Below are positions 35,861-47,235 of a stretch of DNA of 64,000 nucleotides, piece by piece. The translations under genes and the position numbers were made by a program. The notes beneath the pieces were generated by a model, which saw only the letters and a program-made list of their open reading frames with translations, made no database searches and was not told where the DNA came from. Position 1 is the first letter of the stretch. Every line of letters starts with the position of its first letter. Origin of the DNA: Trichobilharzia regenti (lineage: Eukaryota; Platyhelminthes; Trematoda; Strigeidida; Schistosomatidae); the NCBI GenBank assembly GCA_944472135.2, contig OX235263.1, forward strand, positions 25,659,379 to 25,723,378, written 5' to 3'.

Positions 35861-36218
35861 TGTCAATGGAGTTGAAGATTGAACGATCAATTCTTGGTTG
35901 TTTGCTTAAAATCAACTTCCCCAATTTTCGCGGAGGCATCAATACGACAGTCATCGTCTCATCGGTCGCTGTTCAGAAAGAAGAGTGAAACATCGTCAGA
36001 AGTAATACAATGATTTATTATTGTAATATTTGTTTTCAGACCTTAGTTCGCTTATTCTTTTTATATGTTGGTGTAACAATAAACAAATATCAAGCGGCAG
36101 ATCGGTCTTTTGGTTTTTGCGTCCGTTATAACTAAGCGTTTCTGAAATCTTCGAAGAACAGCGTGGGCCCGAGCGTAGCGAGAGCTGGGCATTAACAGTT
36201 TATGAGACGTGATTGACA
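35861..36218 (+). repeat. 5' LTR (358 bp)
   Basis: TGTCAATGGAGTTG... to ...GATTGACA. It is followed at once by GTTTCTGACGATGG. I could not assign a tRNA primer site. Confidence 0.85.
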
Positions 36219-36361
36219 GTTTCTGACGATGGAAACAGATCTGGCGGATTCAAACAGTTGGTGAAAGTTTGGATAGTCGCCGTTCATTTCTCCTGGTGCC
36301 GGTCAAGTCCTCTTTGAACAAGCAATATCTGGAACGTTTTGGAAGTGGGTCAAGTTCAACA

Positions 36362-38317
36362 ATGCCTGGGTCAAAGAAGGGACAGAGTGTCTTGGATGCA
36401 AACAGGAAAGTAAGTCATTGTGACTTGTCTGTTAATTGTAACGATGTGTCTGATGTTTAGCATGATATGGTTGATGTTACTGTTTCGCCGTTCTGGGATA
36501 ATAGGAACATCAAACTCCCTAAATTTGAACCACGGTGTTTTGATGGAAACCCGGCCGATTATTTACAATTTGTAAAGGAGTTTGAGATCATGCTGAGTGG
36601 TTTTTTATTAAATGATGAATTGAAGTTAATGTATTTGATGAGATATTGCACTGGAGATGCTGCAAGAGCTATACAGTGTTGTAAGTTTATGAAGCCAAAA
36701 GAGGGCTACTACGAGGCTATGAGCATATTACGTCAAAGGTTTGGAAGACCTTCGATGATTGCAGGGAAATTATTCGAGGCTGTTAAGGGTAATGGTGGTC
36801 AATTACAGGATGACTCCCAGGCACTCACTGAGTTTTTAGATAATTTGCTAATTTACAAGAATGGAATGATTTCGATGAATCGCATGAGTGACCTCAACTC
36901 GAGTTTTATACTAGAAGTAATAGCAAGACGTCTACCTACTCGACTGCAAAGGAAGTGGGTGAAGATGAGCTCCCGTATGGAGGATGAGGGTATCGAGCCA
37001 AAGTTTGATGATATCCTGAAACTGGTAAATACTAGTGCCAATCAATCTATGAGCAAGTTTGCCAGTATATTGAATCTCACCCCTAGAATAGAGCAGTCTG
37101 AGGGTAAAACGCACTCATTGATGACGAATAGGCCTCAGAGAGGTGGATATCGAGAAGGCACCATGATGTCTAGTAATGCATATAAAATTAATGAGTGCAA
37201 CAGGTTTCGTAGTACATGCTCAACAGATAAGTTGCAAGATGCAAGACAACCACGGTTTTGTTTTACACGTGTGCAAGAGGTGCATACAGAAGTGAACTGT
37301 GAACCAGTGAGCAAGTTCAGTGATAAGCTAAATGTAAACTCCAGGTCTGACTCCGAATTGTGTGACGATAACGGTGCGGTGAAGAAGTCTGTAGTTGCAA
37401 CTGGTAAGCCGTTGTTGAATAGAGTGTCACAGAATAGAGTTACTGCTTCAGAGTGCAGTTCTGACTCCACAAGTTTACAAAGTATAACTAGTCAGAGTGA
37501 AGATATAAAACCTTTAATGATTTGTGAGGAGGAACCAAAATTGTCTACTTCTGTTATTAAAGAGTTTGAAAATGATGAAGTTGACGGTAAAGTGAATATT
37601 CGTGATAATGATCATGATACTTCACAGTTGTCTTTGGTTGATCATTATGAGATGAGGGATATGCCTACTACTGCTAAGTTAAACAAAGGTTCTGTACAAC
37701 TTGAACGTGAAGTAGAATTAAATGCAGATGCAGTTGCAGAAGGCATGCATACTTGTGAGACCGTCAGTGTAATTGATCAGCGTGTAGCCCACCTATCATC
37801 AGATGATAGTGCTAAACCCGAACTAGTAGTGAAAGACAGCAGTGGTGGTAATCTTGCAGTTGGACAACTATCTGAGAGCCGAACAAGAACAGCTTCTGAT
37901 CCACCGCTAAGTTCATCAACTTGTGTCACTCAGTCATCGTTGGTGTTTTCATCCACAATGAAACAGATGCCCATCAACTCAAGTATCTTCTGCAATGACT
38001 ATGATAGTATTGGTGCGTTTGAAAGTACGAAAGATATTGCTCAGTTTAGTGGGAATAAGCCAAGTGTAAAGGAGAGAGTAATTGTTAAATTGACTTGCAC
38101 GAATAAAGGCATTTCTAGTTTCAAGTTACTATTTGAATGTTATTATCTTTGGTGTAAATTACTCTGTTTCTACACTTGGTTGATGAGATATGTCGTGTGT
38201 TTGTTGGTCATCTATATTCTACGATACAATGACATGGGCGTGTTGCCGTTCAGATTTGAGGATATAGCCGATAGAAGGAAGTTAGCAAATGAACTCTGCG
38301 ACGATTTTCCAACCTAG
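36362..38317 (+). pseudogene. gag (DUF1759-like) with one in-frame stop
   Basis: The first in-frame ATG is at 36362 ('MPGSKKGQSVL'). The same start is seen in the fragments at 62740 (+) and 41847 (-). A TAG at 36458-36460 stands where the fragment near 62836 has AAA (Lys). Apart from this stop the frame is open for 651 codons. Residues ~40-230 carry a BEL/Pao gag domain ('LPKFEPRCFDGNPADYLQFV', 'ILRQRFGRPSMIAGKL'). The rest is Ser/Thr/Asp-rich with no CCHC knuckle. A strongly hydrophobic, aromatic segment near residues 590-625 ('FYTWLMRYVVCLLVIYIL') could be a membrane anchor. It would act as a capsid protein for packaging. Confidence 0.8.
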
Positions 38318-38319
38318 AG

Positions 38320-38860
38320 CGTCAACCTGAGAAGGGTTGTAGGCGTACTGCTGTAAGTCCTACAATTCTTCAAAGGGTAGCGCATCAATGAGCAGCCCAA
38401 TGTGCTTGGTGTGTGATTTTGTACATATGTTCATATTGTATATACTGAATTGATATCATCTTTCATCTAGCTGTTGGTAATTCTGTTTGTGTCCGGACGA
38501 CTTCCACTTGGATCATCAACCTGGGAAGGAATGTAGGCGTACTGCTGTAAGTCCTACAGTTCTTCAAGGGTAGTTTGTCATGCCTGAATCCACAACATTT
38601 GATGTAGTGATTGTACATATGTTTGTGTTAAATAGTTGTGTGAGTTCCAATTGATGTAATTGTTGGTTAATCTTGTTTGTGTCTGGACATTCCACAACTT
38701 ACAATCGTCAACCTGAGAAGGGTTGTAGGCGTACTGGTGTAAGTCCTGCAATTCTTCAAAGGAATTCCACCAAGACATGAACTGCGAGTTTGTGTGTACT
38801 ATTTGTATATACGTGTGGTGTGTCATATCAATTGGTGTATTTTGGATTCATTGTGTTTAC
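38320..38860 (+). repeat. 192-194-bp tandem repeat, ~2.8 copies
   Basis: Copies start at 38320, 38514 and 38706. Each opens with CGTCAACCTGAGAAGG or a close variant, followed by GTAGGCGTACTG. The block begins just after the gag stop codon, and the sibling element at 2156-3988 has lost it. It is non-coding and could be a packaging or subgenomic signal, or plain expansion. Confidence 0.85.
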
Positions 38861-39468
38861 TTGTTGTTTTCGTATCTTGTTGTTATTGCGTAATTTTGTT
38901 AAAATTTTCGTCGTGATTACTTCTGAAGTTGTTTCTTGTCTTCTACATCCATGAATGAATTGATTGATGTTAGAGACAGCAGATGGGGCGTATACGCCGG
39001 GGAGGCTAGGCTATTGCTGAGAATGAAACGCACACGGAGATAATTGTTAGCTGCGGTCCGACACGCCGGGGAGAAAGAGTGTAAACGACTGAGGCTCGCA
39101 TGCGTCACCACTACTAGAACTGAGGCAGAATGAGTGACAAGCGATTTCAATGGTAATTGGTAGTGAGTAATTAAGAGGATGTGCGTAGAGTATCGTGAGG
39201 TGCTACCATGGTCACTTTGCATTCTGCAAGAGTCATTCTAGTAAGTGGCGATTGTGTTGCAAGATGTCAAGAGGAGGTCTCTGTCTGGACGCGCAGGTTG
39301 TCATTGATGTGTGAGATTGTGCTGTGGGTGTGCTTGTGGTGTGTTGGCTTTTCTGTTTGTTTTCCATTTCAGCTCTGTCCGTGTGACCCAGGTTCTCGCA
39401 ATGGCATCCAATTCAACGTGCATTGGTCGTGAAGGAAAAAAGGGTTGGATCCCTTTTTTGCCGGGGAG
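38861..39468 (+). other. 3' untranslated region of the gag-only LTR element
   Basis: About 95% or more identical to 3035-3628. It contains GC-richer blocks with a repeated 'CGCCGGGGAG' string and ends in a purine-rich run next to the 3' LTR. I see no convincing coding frame. A frame at 39208-39432 is similar in the sibling copy but looks like chance. Confidence 0.6.
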
Positions 39469-39826
39469 TGTCAATGCTGTTGAAGATTGAAAGATCAATT
39501 CTTGGTTGTTTGCTTAAAATCAACTTCCCCAATTTTCGCGGAGGCATCAATACGACAGTCATCGTCTCATCGGTCGCTGTTCAGAAAGAAGAGTGAAACA
39601 TCGTCAGAAGTAATACAATGATTTATTATTGTAATATTTGTTTTCAGACCTTAGTTCGCTTATTCTTTTTATATGTTGGTGTAACAATAAACAAATATCA
39701 AGCGGCAGATCGGTCTTTTGGTTTTTGCGTCCGTTATTGCTAAGCGTTTCTGAAATCTTCGAAGAACAGCGTGGGCCCGAGCGTAGCGAGAGCTGGGCAT
39801 TAACGGTTTATGAGACGTGATTGACA
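39469..39826 (+). repeat. 3' LTR (358 bp)
   Basis: Nearly identical to the 5' LTR. Differences are visible at the start (CT for GA), in the middle (TGC for AAC) and near the end (G for A). Confidence 0.85.
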
Positions 39827-40363
39827 AATACAGTAACTTCATGTGTCCGATCTATCTTAGAATACTGCCTGTTTATTCTTAGCGGACTCACACAAAATGA
39901 CAAGCTTAAATTAGAGGGAGTGCAACGTCAGTTTACCCTAAGAACTCTTGGTTTAGAAAGTGGTCTGGAATACCATGAGCGATGCGAAAGACTAAGATTA
40001 GAACCCCTCTGGAAAAGACGCCTTGAGCTAAACCTTATCTTTTACTATAAGCTGACTAATCTTCTCTTGCATTCCTCCGAAACAATAACTAAATCTACCA
40101 CTATCATCAGTTACAATCTTAGAAATCATCACAACCTAGCTGCTATAGAGCACTGTCAGACTTACGTGCGGTACAACTTCTTCTTAAATAAGTTTTCAGT
40201 CATTTGGAATAGACCACCAGCTAATGTGCGCGATGCAAACACACTTCCAGCGTTCATCCCCTCAGTCACCAGACTGCTCAAAGATGACAATGCACTTCCA
40301 CATCTGACTCTTACACCCTCTCTTTCACCCTACATAGATATTTTAAGTTCTTTAAACGTGTAG
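39827..40363 (+). pseudogene. CR1-like ORF2 C-terminal domain fragment
   Basis: Reads 'SILEYCLFILSGLTQNDKL' and then 'ERCERLRLEPLWKRRLELNL', the conserved region beyond the RT in the other ORF2 copies ('RLKLEPLWLRR' at 49070, 'LKLDPLWTRR' at 12620). It is uninterrupted to its stop at 40363. The RT itself is missing because the LTR element ends at 39826. Confidence 0.75.
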
Positions 40364-40940
40364 TTACAACAAACTACAATTATAAATTTTAATATTATTG
40401 GAACTAGATGATAAACATTTCTACACAGGACAGTAATATTAGTTCACACATAATATAACGGGACTAGTTAGTTAGTGCACAAAAAGAAGCATAGTTACTA
40501 GACAGAATATATATGTATATATTTATTAATCACTCCTTAAGGACTCCTCTTGCTTTCTTTTGCTTTGTTGTTGTTTGTCTTCTTCTTTTCTCTCACCATT
40601 TCAGCTTCCATTTGACTTTTTGAATGAGAATGAATAATGTGGATGTTGGACCATTTACAATGACAAATGATCTGCAAACATTATTGGTCCCGTATCTTTC
40701 AGTTGCCTGGTTAATAACGAATTAACTTTCTCCACGACGCAACCTGGATTACATTTGTGGATTACATTTGTGGAATATACTCTTATACCAATGGAAAAGT
40801 ATCAATTTGTAATACAACTTCACGATTGTAGCTTATAACATAACTGATCGTATCTGTAAAAATAGCTTCCTTATTACCCAATTTGGGTATAAATCAAATC
40901 AAAAATGAGATTCGGATTTGTACACACCCAGGTTATATTG

Positions 40941-41390
40941 AGGAATTACTTCAAGCTTTATTTTTTCCCAAGTATTTTTAATCCATCCAAAACTTACTTG
41001 GGTTTTGTGTTAATGCGAAGACAATATTCCTATATTTCATGATGTGCTCCATTGAATGACTTGTTATATTGTGGAATTACTTCAAGCTTTATTTTTTCCC
41101 AAGTATTTTTAATCCATCCAAAACTTACTTGGGTTTTGTGTTAATGCGAAGACAATATTACTATATTTCATGATGTGCTCCATTGAATGACTTGTTATAT
41201 TGTGGAATTACTTTATATGTTTATGTGAGAATATACATTATTATTATTATTATTACTTCAAGCTTTATTTTTTCCCAAGTATTTTTAATCCATCCAAAAC
41301 TTACTTGGGTTTTGTGTTAATGCGAAGACAATATTCCTATATTTCATGACGTGCTCCATTGAATGACTGGTTATCATATTGTTCCCACAG
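40941..41390 (+). repeat. 130-bp tandem repeat in a 3' UTR, 3 copies
   Basis: Copies start near 40942, 41072 and 41250. Each carries ATTACTTCAAGCTTTATTTT and GCGAAGACAATATT. A ~46-bp AT-rich piece with (ATT)n separates the second and third copies. The block is similar to the 3' UTR blocks of family 1 near 11310 and 47520. Confidence 0.8.
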
Positions 41391-41631
41391 ACCTAAGACA
41401 AAAACGCCAGCAACTATGTAATTTAACCATAAACCAAATTTATGAAATTTAAATAATGCTCATCCATGCCTGTATATTTGATGTGTCCTACACAGGTAGG
41501 AAAAAATGTGTATTTTATTGAAACATTATTATTAAGTATGATTGCTAATCGTATATGTAATTTATCAAATTGATGATGCCTGTAAACTGGCGTCTCTCAT
41601 GTACAAAATGAGAATATACTATTATTATTAT

Positions 41632-42010
41632 TTCATCATTCAATAAAAACCACTTAACATGATTTCGGATTCCCTTACCAATTGTAAATAATCAGCCGAG
41701 TTTCCTATTATCCCTGAACGGCGAAACAGTAACATCAACCATGTCATGTTTAACATCAGACACATCGTTACAAGTAACAGACAAGTCACCATGACTTACT
41801 TTCCTGTTTGCACCCAAGACGCTTTGTTCCTTCTTTGACCCAGGCATTGTTGAACTTGAACCAATTCCAAAACGTTCCAGATATTACTTGTTCAAATAGG
41901 ACTTGACCGGCACCAGGAAAGATGAATGGTGACTATCCAAACTGTCACCAGCTATCTGAATCCGTCAGAAAATGTTTCCGCCGTCAGAAACTGACTTCAA
42001 TGTCAGAAAC
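41632..42010 (-). pseudogene. gag N-terminal fragment and leader (left arm)
   Basis: The start codon is at 41847 on the minus strand ('MPGSKKEQSVLGANRK'). The frame breaks within ~55 codons by a deletion at the place of the 'KLPKFEPRC' region, then runs into the ATT tail of the CR1-like element. It adjoins the LTR at 42011-42381. Confidence 0.7.
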
Positions 42011-42381
42011 TGTCAGCGACGTCTCGTAAACCGTCAATGCCCAGCTCTTGCTACGCTGGGATTCACGCTGTTCCTTGAAGTTTCTCAGAAACGCTTAGTA
42101 ATAGCGGACGTAAAACCGAAACACCGATTGGCTACTCGAGAATTCTTTATTGTAACACCAACATATAGCCAACTTTAAAATTAAGCTTTAAACTAAGGTC
42201 TATGAACAAATATTACAGTAATAAATCCCAATATTACTTCTGACGGTATTGTCCTGACTTCTTTCTGAACAGCGACCGATGAGACGATGACTGGTCTATT
42301 GATGCCTCCACGAAAAATTGGGGAAGTTGGTTTTTAGCAAACAACCATGAATTGATTGTTCAATCCTCAACTTCATTGACA
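42011..42381 (-). repeat. LTR variant (371 bp), left arm, inner of pair
   Basis: On the minus strand it begins TGTCAATGAAGTTGAGG and ends GACGTCGCTGACA. It is a sub-family of the BEL/Pao-type LTR and pairs with 62206-62575. Confidence 0.8.
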
Positions 42382-42418
42382 AGGAGTGTAAATGAACCTG
42401 AACACTGAACATTAGCTT

Positions 42419-42772
42419 TGTCAATCAAGTCTCAAAATCCGTCAATGCCTAACTCTTGCTACACCAGGTCTCTTGCTGTACCTCGAGGCCTTTCAGAAAC
42501 GCTTAGTACTAACGGACGCAAAAACTAGAACACAGATTGGCGACTCGAGAATTCTTTATTCTGACATCAACATATAACCACCATATTAAACTAAGGTCTA
42601 AGAACAAATATTACAATAATAAATCATGAAATTACTTCTGATAGTTTTTTATAGGTTCTTTCTGAACAGCGACTGATTAGACGATGGCTGGCAGATTGAT
42701 CACGCGCGGAAATTATGGGGAAGTAGGGTTTGAGCAAACAACCATGAATTGACCGTTCAATCTTCAATCTGA
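42419..42772 (-). repeat. Second LTR variant, left arm
   Basis: It ends (minus strand) GAGACTTGATTGACA and shares the order of blocks with the neighbouring LTR but is diverged from it. Its far edge joins family 1 sequence at a TGTTTTCA stretch, so the exact end is uncertain. About 37 bp separates the two LTRs. Confidence 0.7.
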
Positions 42773-42777
42773 AAACA

Positions 42778-45700
42778 GGAACGGTCTAGTGAACCTGTAT
42801 CCATTAGGCACACTTGACACTTGCACAAGTATAGGCCAAATAAAGAACCCTACCCACTTCTGTAACCTAACTAAAAATAAAATCTCCTCAATCTATAGCA
42901 AACCCAGTACTCCAACTCCTAATTCTTCACCGAAAACAGCACACACCAACTCGATAGACATAGGTGAGCATGATTCTGGTACTCCTCTTAACATAGGATC
43001 GTCATGTCCAGCAGAACTACTGGGTGCTGAACCATATTCGGGGCTGACTAACGAACTTAAATACTTCAAATGCTACTTCAACTCTCATCTTTACGTAATC
43101 CTCATAAATGCTAGATCTGTTCTAAATAAATTGCCGATGCTCAGAGCACTCACAGTAATATACAAACCCCCTGTAATTGTCATCACTGAATCTTGGTGTC
43201 ATTCGGACATCCTGGATGGAGAAATAAGCTTAGATAACTACACACACTTTCGGTGTGACAGGGAAGGTGGTAAGGGAGGGGGTTGTCTCATGTACTTTCT
43301 GAATGCACTTACTGTATCCCAGCTAGAAAGTATTGCACTTAACATGCCTGAGACTCTATGGGTTAATGTACAATTAAATAACGTAACGGCATTAATTGGA
43401 CGCACTTACAGAGCACCTGGCACCTTTAGTAATTACGAGACCCAACTTATTAATGCTCTGGAGCAATTAGCTCCTTCTCACAAGCTCGAGATTTCCGTAC
43501 GAGAAAGGAAGAACGCATCGCAGTAGCCAGCCCTGCTAGAGTGTATGCACTCACAGAAATCTTAAGGAAGCGAATGAATCGCAAAAATCACAGCATTTCT
43601 CTCCTCATAGACAAAAGTAGGCTATGCTCTCACTCTGCAAACATATGTGAACTATTCAACAAAACGTTTGCAGGTAACTACCTTAAGCCCACAGTCCAGC
43701 TACTCGATATACACCCTGTTACTAATATGGCACAAACTCCAACTCCACTCACACCAAACCAAATTAGCACTGTTCAATTCACTTACGCTGATATTAACCA
43801 AACTATAAGAACCCTCAAAATTTCAAAAGGTTTCGATACTGACAGTAACTACCGGCTGACCAATATCACACTTATAGCATCTAAAATCATGGAGAGACTA
43901 GTCAAAGATAACCTAATCAAACATATGCTTAGCTGCAATATTATAAGTCCGAACCAACATGGATTACTGAAATTCAGATAATGTTTAACATGTCACCTAG
44001 ACTTCTTCAATTTTGTAACCAGCAGTCGTGACAGACGGCAACTAGTACTTGTCATCTACTTTGACATTTCTAAGGCATTTGACCGTGTTGACCACTTACT
44101 GCTAACAAATAAACTGAACTCCTTAGGAATACGTGACCCATTATTAGGATGGCTTAAATCATTCCTTAACAATAGGTCTTAAGCAGGTAAACTCGGGTCT
44201 GCAACCTCCAAACCTAGCCCTATCACTTCTGGTGTAGTACAAGGTAGTGTCATTGGACCCCTCCTATTTACACTATACATCAATGACATATGCGCTTGCT
44301 TCACGCATGGGAATCCATTCATCTTTGCAGATGACCTAAATGTAGCTTATACATTCTAACGTGATGACTTAGGGAACTTCGAGAATGTAGTACAGAAGGA
44401 ATTAGATAAAATGACTGCTTGGTCGTCCTTATGGAAACTCAAATTTAATCTGAACAAATGTGGCTGGATCTGCTTCGGCGCACCCTCAATTGACCTGAAA
44501 TTAACGCTTCAATCTGCTAACCTAACCAGACTCCGAAGTGTCGTTGACCTAGGCCTGAGGTACTCTAGTGACTTGACATTCTCTGAGCAAGTAGCATCAC
44601 AGACTAGAAAATCGACGATGCATACTCAGGAACTTTCACGACAATGAAGCCAAGCTAATTCTGTACAAAACATGTGTCAGACCACTACTAGAATACTGTC
44701 CTTTTATAAAAGCAGCACTCGCACATTTGACAAGCTAAGGATGGAAAGTATCCAACGATATTTTACCTCAAAACTTCTTGGCTACGATTGTAAGAAAGAC
44801 TACATCTCACGGTGCATGATCCTAAAACTTGACACACTTTGGACAAGGCGACTTATTATAAACCTAATATTCTTCTTTAAGGTCCTTCACAAAATATCAT
44901 TCTCAGGTAACAGGGACATACAATTCGCACAGGAAGGCTCTTACGATCTGCGTAACCAAACTTGCACAGTGACAACTCATTCTTTTAAGTCAACACTCCG
45001 TGGAAACTTCTTCAAAGTCATGCATTCCAAAATATGGAATAGCCTACCCCTAGATGTTAGAACTTGCTCTTCGGTTACAAGCTTCAAACGCTCTCTATAC
45101 AGACTGTTTCACTCTACTGATTATATTAATAAACTATTTACTCCTAGAACGAATCAAGCACTAATCTACTACAGCACCTAAAAGACGCACTTCAACACCC
45201 TTAGCAATCTTAAACTATAGATAAACTAGCAGCATGGATGCATAAAGACTTAGTACGGAACATACAGGATTAGTTTACCCTCAGAAATAGGACCTATCCC
45301 TCATTGTAACCTTCAAACGCTTGCTATATAAACTGTTTTGTCCCAATGATTATCCCTACCAGAACCCATCACCTTTTTCTAAAACGCATCAGTCATTAGA
45401 ACACTCAAACGCTCAGACTCATTAATACACATTATGAAACTAAATAAACTCTAAGACTTCGCATAAATACGTGAAAACACAACTACAGTATAGACAAGTA
45501 TTTACTAAAGTATAATATACAATTGACACAAACACTTATATATGCATGAAATATTAAATGTTCTTTTCATATTCACATACTTTCTCCTTCTGGTATTCTG
45601 CTGCTCCAATTCATCTTCTGGTCGAGGTCGAACAACCCTGCATCTAAACTGAAATGACGATTGATTCCAAACCATTTATCTCATAACCACTCAAATTCCA

Positions 45701-46345
45701 TGAACGATCCCATTCTACCATTTGAAGACGCTGGCGAACATGCTGTAAGTGAGTATTCATGATCTGAAATGAAGAAGCAACTGGTTTTCAAACAGTTTCC
45801 AACATTTTACTCAACTTACGAATACAGTCCGCCATGCAGACACAAATGGAGCAAATGGAGAATTCTGGAATCGACCTCGGCACCACTTGATGCAGTAAAA
45901 CAACCCAACATGACCTTATCTAGTTTTCGCATCCACGATCAAATTTCTTTCCTGTTATAAAACTACGATAAGACTGCTGAAAGAATGGAATAAATATATC
46001 ACTGATCTCAACATAATACATCAATAATCTTTAAGCCAAGGGTGCTGTTCACAACAAAGTTATACAGGAGAATTGACTTCAAGCTTTTTTCCCAGATATC
46101 TGTATTACATTCATCTGATATCTGGGTGTTTTGCTAATGCAAAGACAATATTTCCATATCTCTTTATGTGCTACACAAACAGACTTTATGGCAGACTGTT
46201 CCGACTGACTCTATTGTCAGAAAGAACAACCAAACTGTAAATTCATCATACATGAAGTTATGTGTAATTTATATAATAACTTATCCATGCCTGTACAATT
46301 GGTATGTTCCTGCATAAACAGGAAGATATATATATTAATATATTG
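42778..46345 (+). mobile_element. CR1-like family 1, internally deleted (left arm)
   Basis: Starts within the ORF2 leader and runs to the 3' hairpin (46307-46324) and AT tail. Two deletions are clear against copy 2. One, of about 600 bp, joins the endonuclease to the linker near 43472. The other, of about 190 bp, lies in the RT near 43845. Unlike copies 2 and 3 it keeps the base whose loss breaks the endonuclease frame. Confidence 0.8.
42789..45181 (+). pseudogene. Family 1 ORF2, deleted (left arm)
   Basis: 245 codons (42789-43526) give the leader and first endonuclease motifs ('LINARSVLNKLP', 'VIVITESWCHSD'). The GDFN and SDH region is deleted. 43541-43981 gives the linker and RT start. A TAA at 43979-43981 replaces TCA, and further stops follow. 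RT motif A ('YFDISKAFDRVD') near 44070 and FADDLNV near 44330 can still be read. The C-terminal domain is 44672-45181. It cannot work. Confidence 0.8.
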
Positions 46346-47235
46346 TAGAAACGTCTAAAAAGCAGTGAAGACAATAACGTAAGCATTTCGGGACATAGGC
46401 GTATAATATACAACGTTCCCAATGTTATAAGTGAACTCCTCAGTGATTGGTTTTGCAAGGACACCAGAGTGCACCTGACCCGATATTTCCAAATGACCTG
46501 CAAAAGTAACCACAAATTAGGAGAAATATACTTTAATATACATAATATAGACTCAGCGATTAAGACATTGAAGTCACATGGCAGTACTGGAACAGACGAC
46601 ATACCATCTGTCATATACAAAAATGGTAGCACGGAAATGGTAGTCTTGTTACTTAGAATATTTACTCTGTCACTGGAAACTGGAACTTATCCTGAAGTGT
46701 GGAAAACCACATACATGTTACCTAAGCACAAAGCAGGGGCCAAAACCAGTGCATGCAACTATAGACCTATTAATATAACACTGGTAATATCACGAATAAT
46801 GGAGAAAGTGGTTAAAGACCAAGTGTCAGACAACTTACTGGAACATGAACTTATCAATCCATCACAACACGGATTCCTCAAAAAGAGATCATGTGTGACT
46901 TGTCACATAGACTTTTTCAATGAAGTTACACGGAGCAGGGACAACAGAGAACTAGTAATTGTGCTTTATTTTGATATAACAAAAGCCTTCGATAGAGTCC
47001 CCATAATCTGCTAGTCAGCGGGTCATGCTCACTAGGGATATGTGACCCTCTCCTGGGCTGGATAAAATCATTTCTCTGTGGCCGAAGTCAGATAACGAAA
47101 GTTGGCTCGATAATCTCAAGGCCTAAACCAGTAAGTAGTGGTGTAACCCAGGGAAGTGTATTAGGCCCACTCCTATTCATAATATATATAAACAGTATCT
47201 GTGAATGCTTTAGTGTTGGTAAACCAATACTATAT
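46346..47235 (+). mobile_element. CR1-like family 2 RT fragment
   Basis: Truncated on both sides: family 1's 3' end lies on the left and a TAAA-rich 3' tail of another element on the right. The linker reads 'KRLKSSEDNN', close to 'KRLKKGEDNN' of the family 2 copy near 56225, so it supplies the RT missing from the array copies. Confidence 0.75.
46469..47235 (+). pseudogene. Family 2 reverse transcriptase fragment
   Basis: Open to 47014 with 'GSTGTDDIPSVIYKNG', 'CNYRPINITLVISRIMEKVV', 'SQHGFLKKRSCVTCH' and motif A 'YFDITKAFDRVP'. A frameshift near 47010 is followed in another frame by motif B 'SGVTQGSVLGPLLF'. It stops before the YADD motif at the junction with the next element. Confidence 0.8.

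Larger units (their letters stand above)
35861..39826 (+). mobile_element. BEL/Pao-like LTR element, gag only, two LTRs (3,966 bp)
   Basis: Two 358-bp LTRs with TG...CA ends flank 3,250 bp that contain one gag frame, three 192-bp tandem repeats and a ~600-bp 3' region. There is no protease, RT, RNase H or integrase. The LTRs differ at about 6 positions by eye (roughly 98% identical), so it is young. The flanks are a gag fragment on the left and a CR1-like 3' end on the right. The nearest 5 bp are AATAA and AATAC, so a target duplication is uncertain. It would need a helper element's pol to move. Confidence 0.85.
39827..41631 (+). mobile_element. CR1-like element, 5'-truncated 3' end
   Basis: Plus-strand remnant with the C-terminal ~180 codons of ORF2, then a ~1.27-kb 3' UTR that contains a tandem repeat. 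It ends in an ATT-rich tail at about 41620-41631 inside an inverted gag fragment. The last ~130 bp recur in opposite direction at 62957-63088. Confidence 0.75.
41500..46345. repeat. Left arm of large inverted repeat
   Basis: Base positions pair with the right arm so that coordinates sum to about 104586-104601 through most of the length. It holds a gag fragment, two LTRs and an internally deleted family 1 element. The arms share the same deletions and stops, so they are duplicates of one rearranged copy. Confidence 0.85.

Noticed and set aside
36219..36270. tRNA primer binding site after the 5' LTR
   Set aside because: No convincing complement to a known tRNA 3' end could be identified by eye.
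35855..39832. 5-bp target duplication AATAA/AATAC around the gag-only element
   Set aside because: One mismatch, and the flanks belong to different repeats, so it is not good evidence of a simple insertion.
41972..42178. 68-codon frame identical in both inverted-repeat arms
   Set aside because: It is inside an LTR. Identity is explained by the duplication of the arm.
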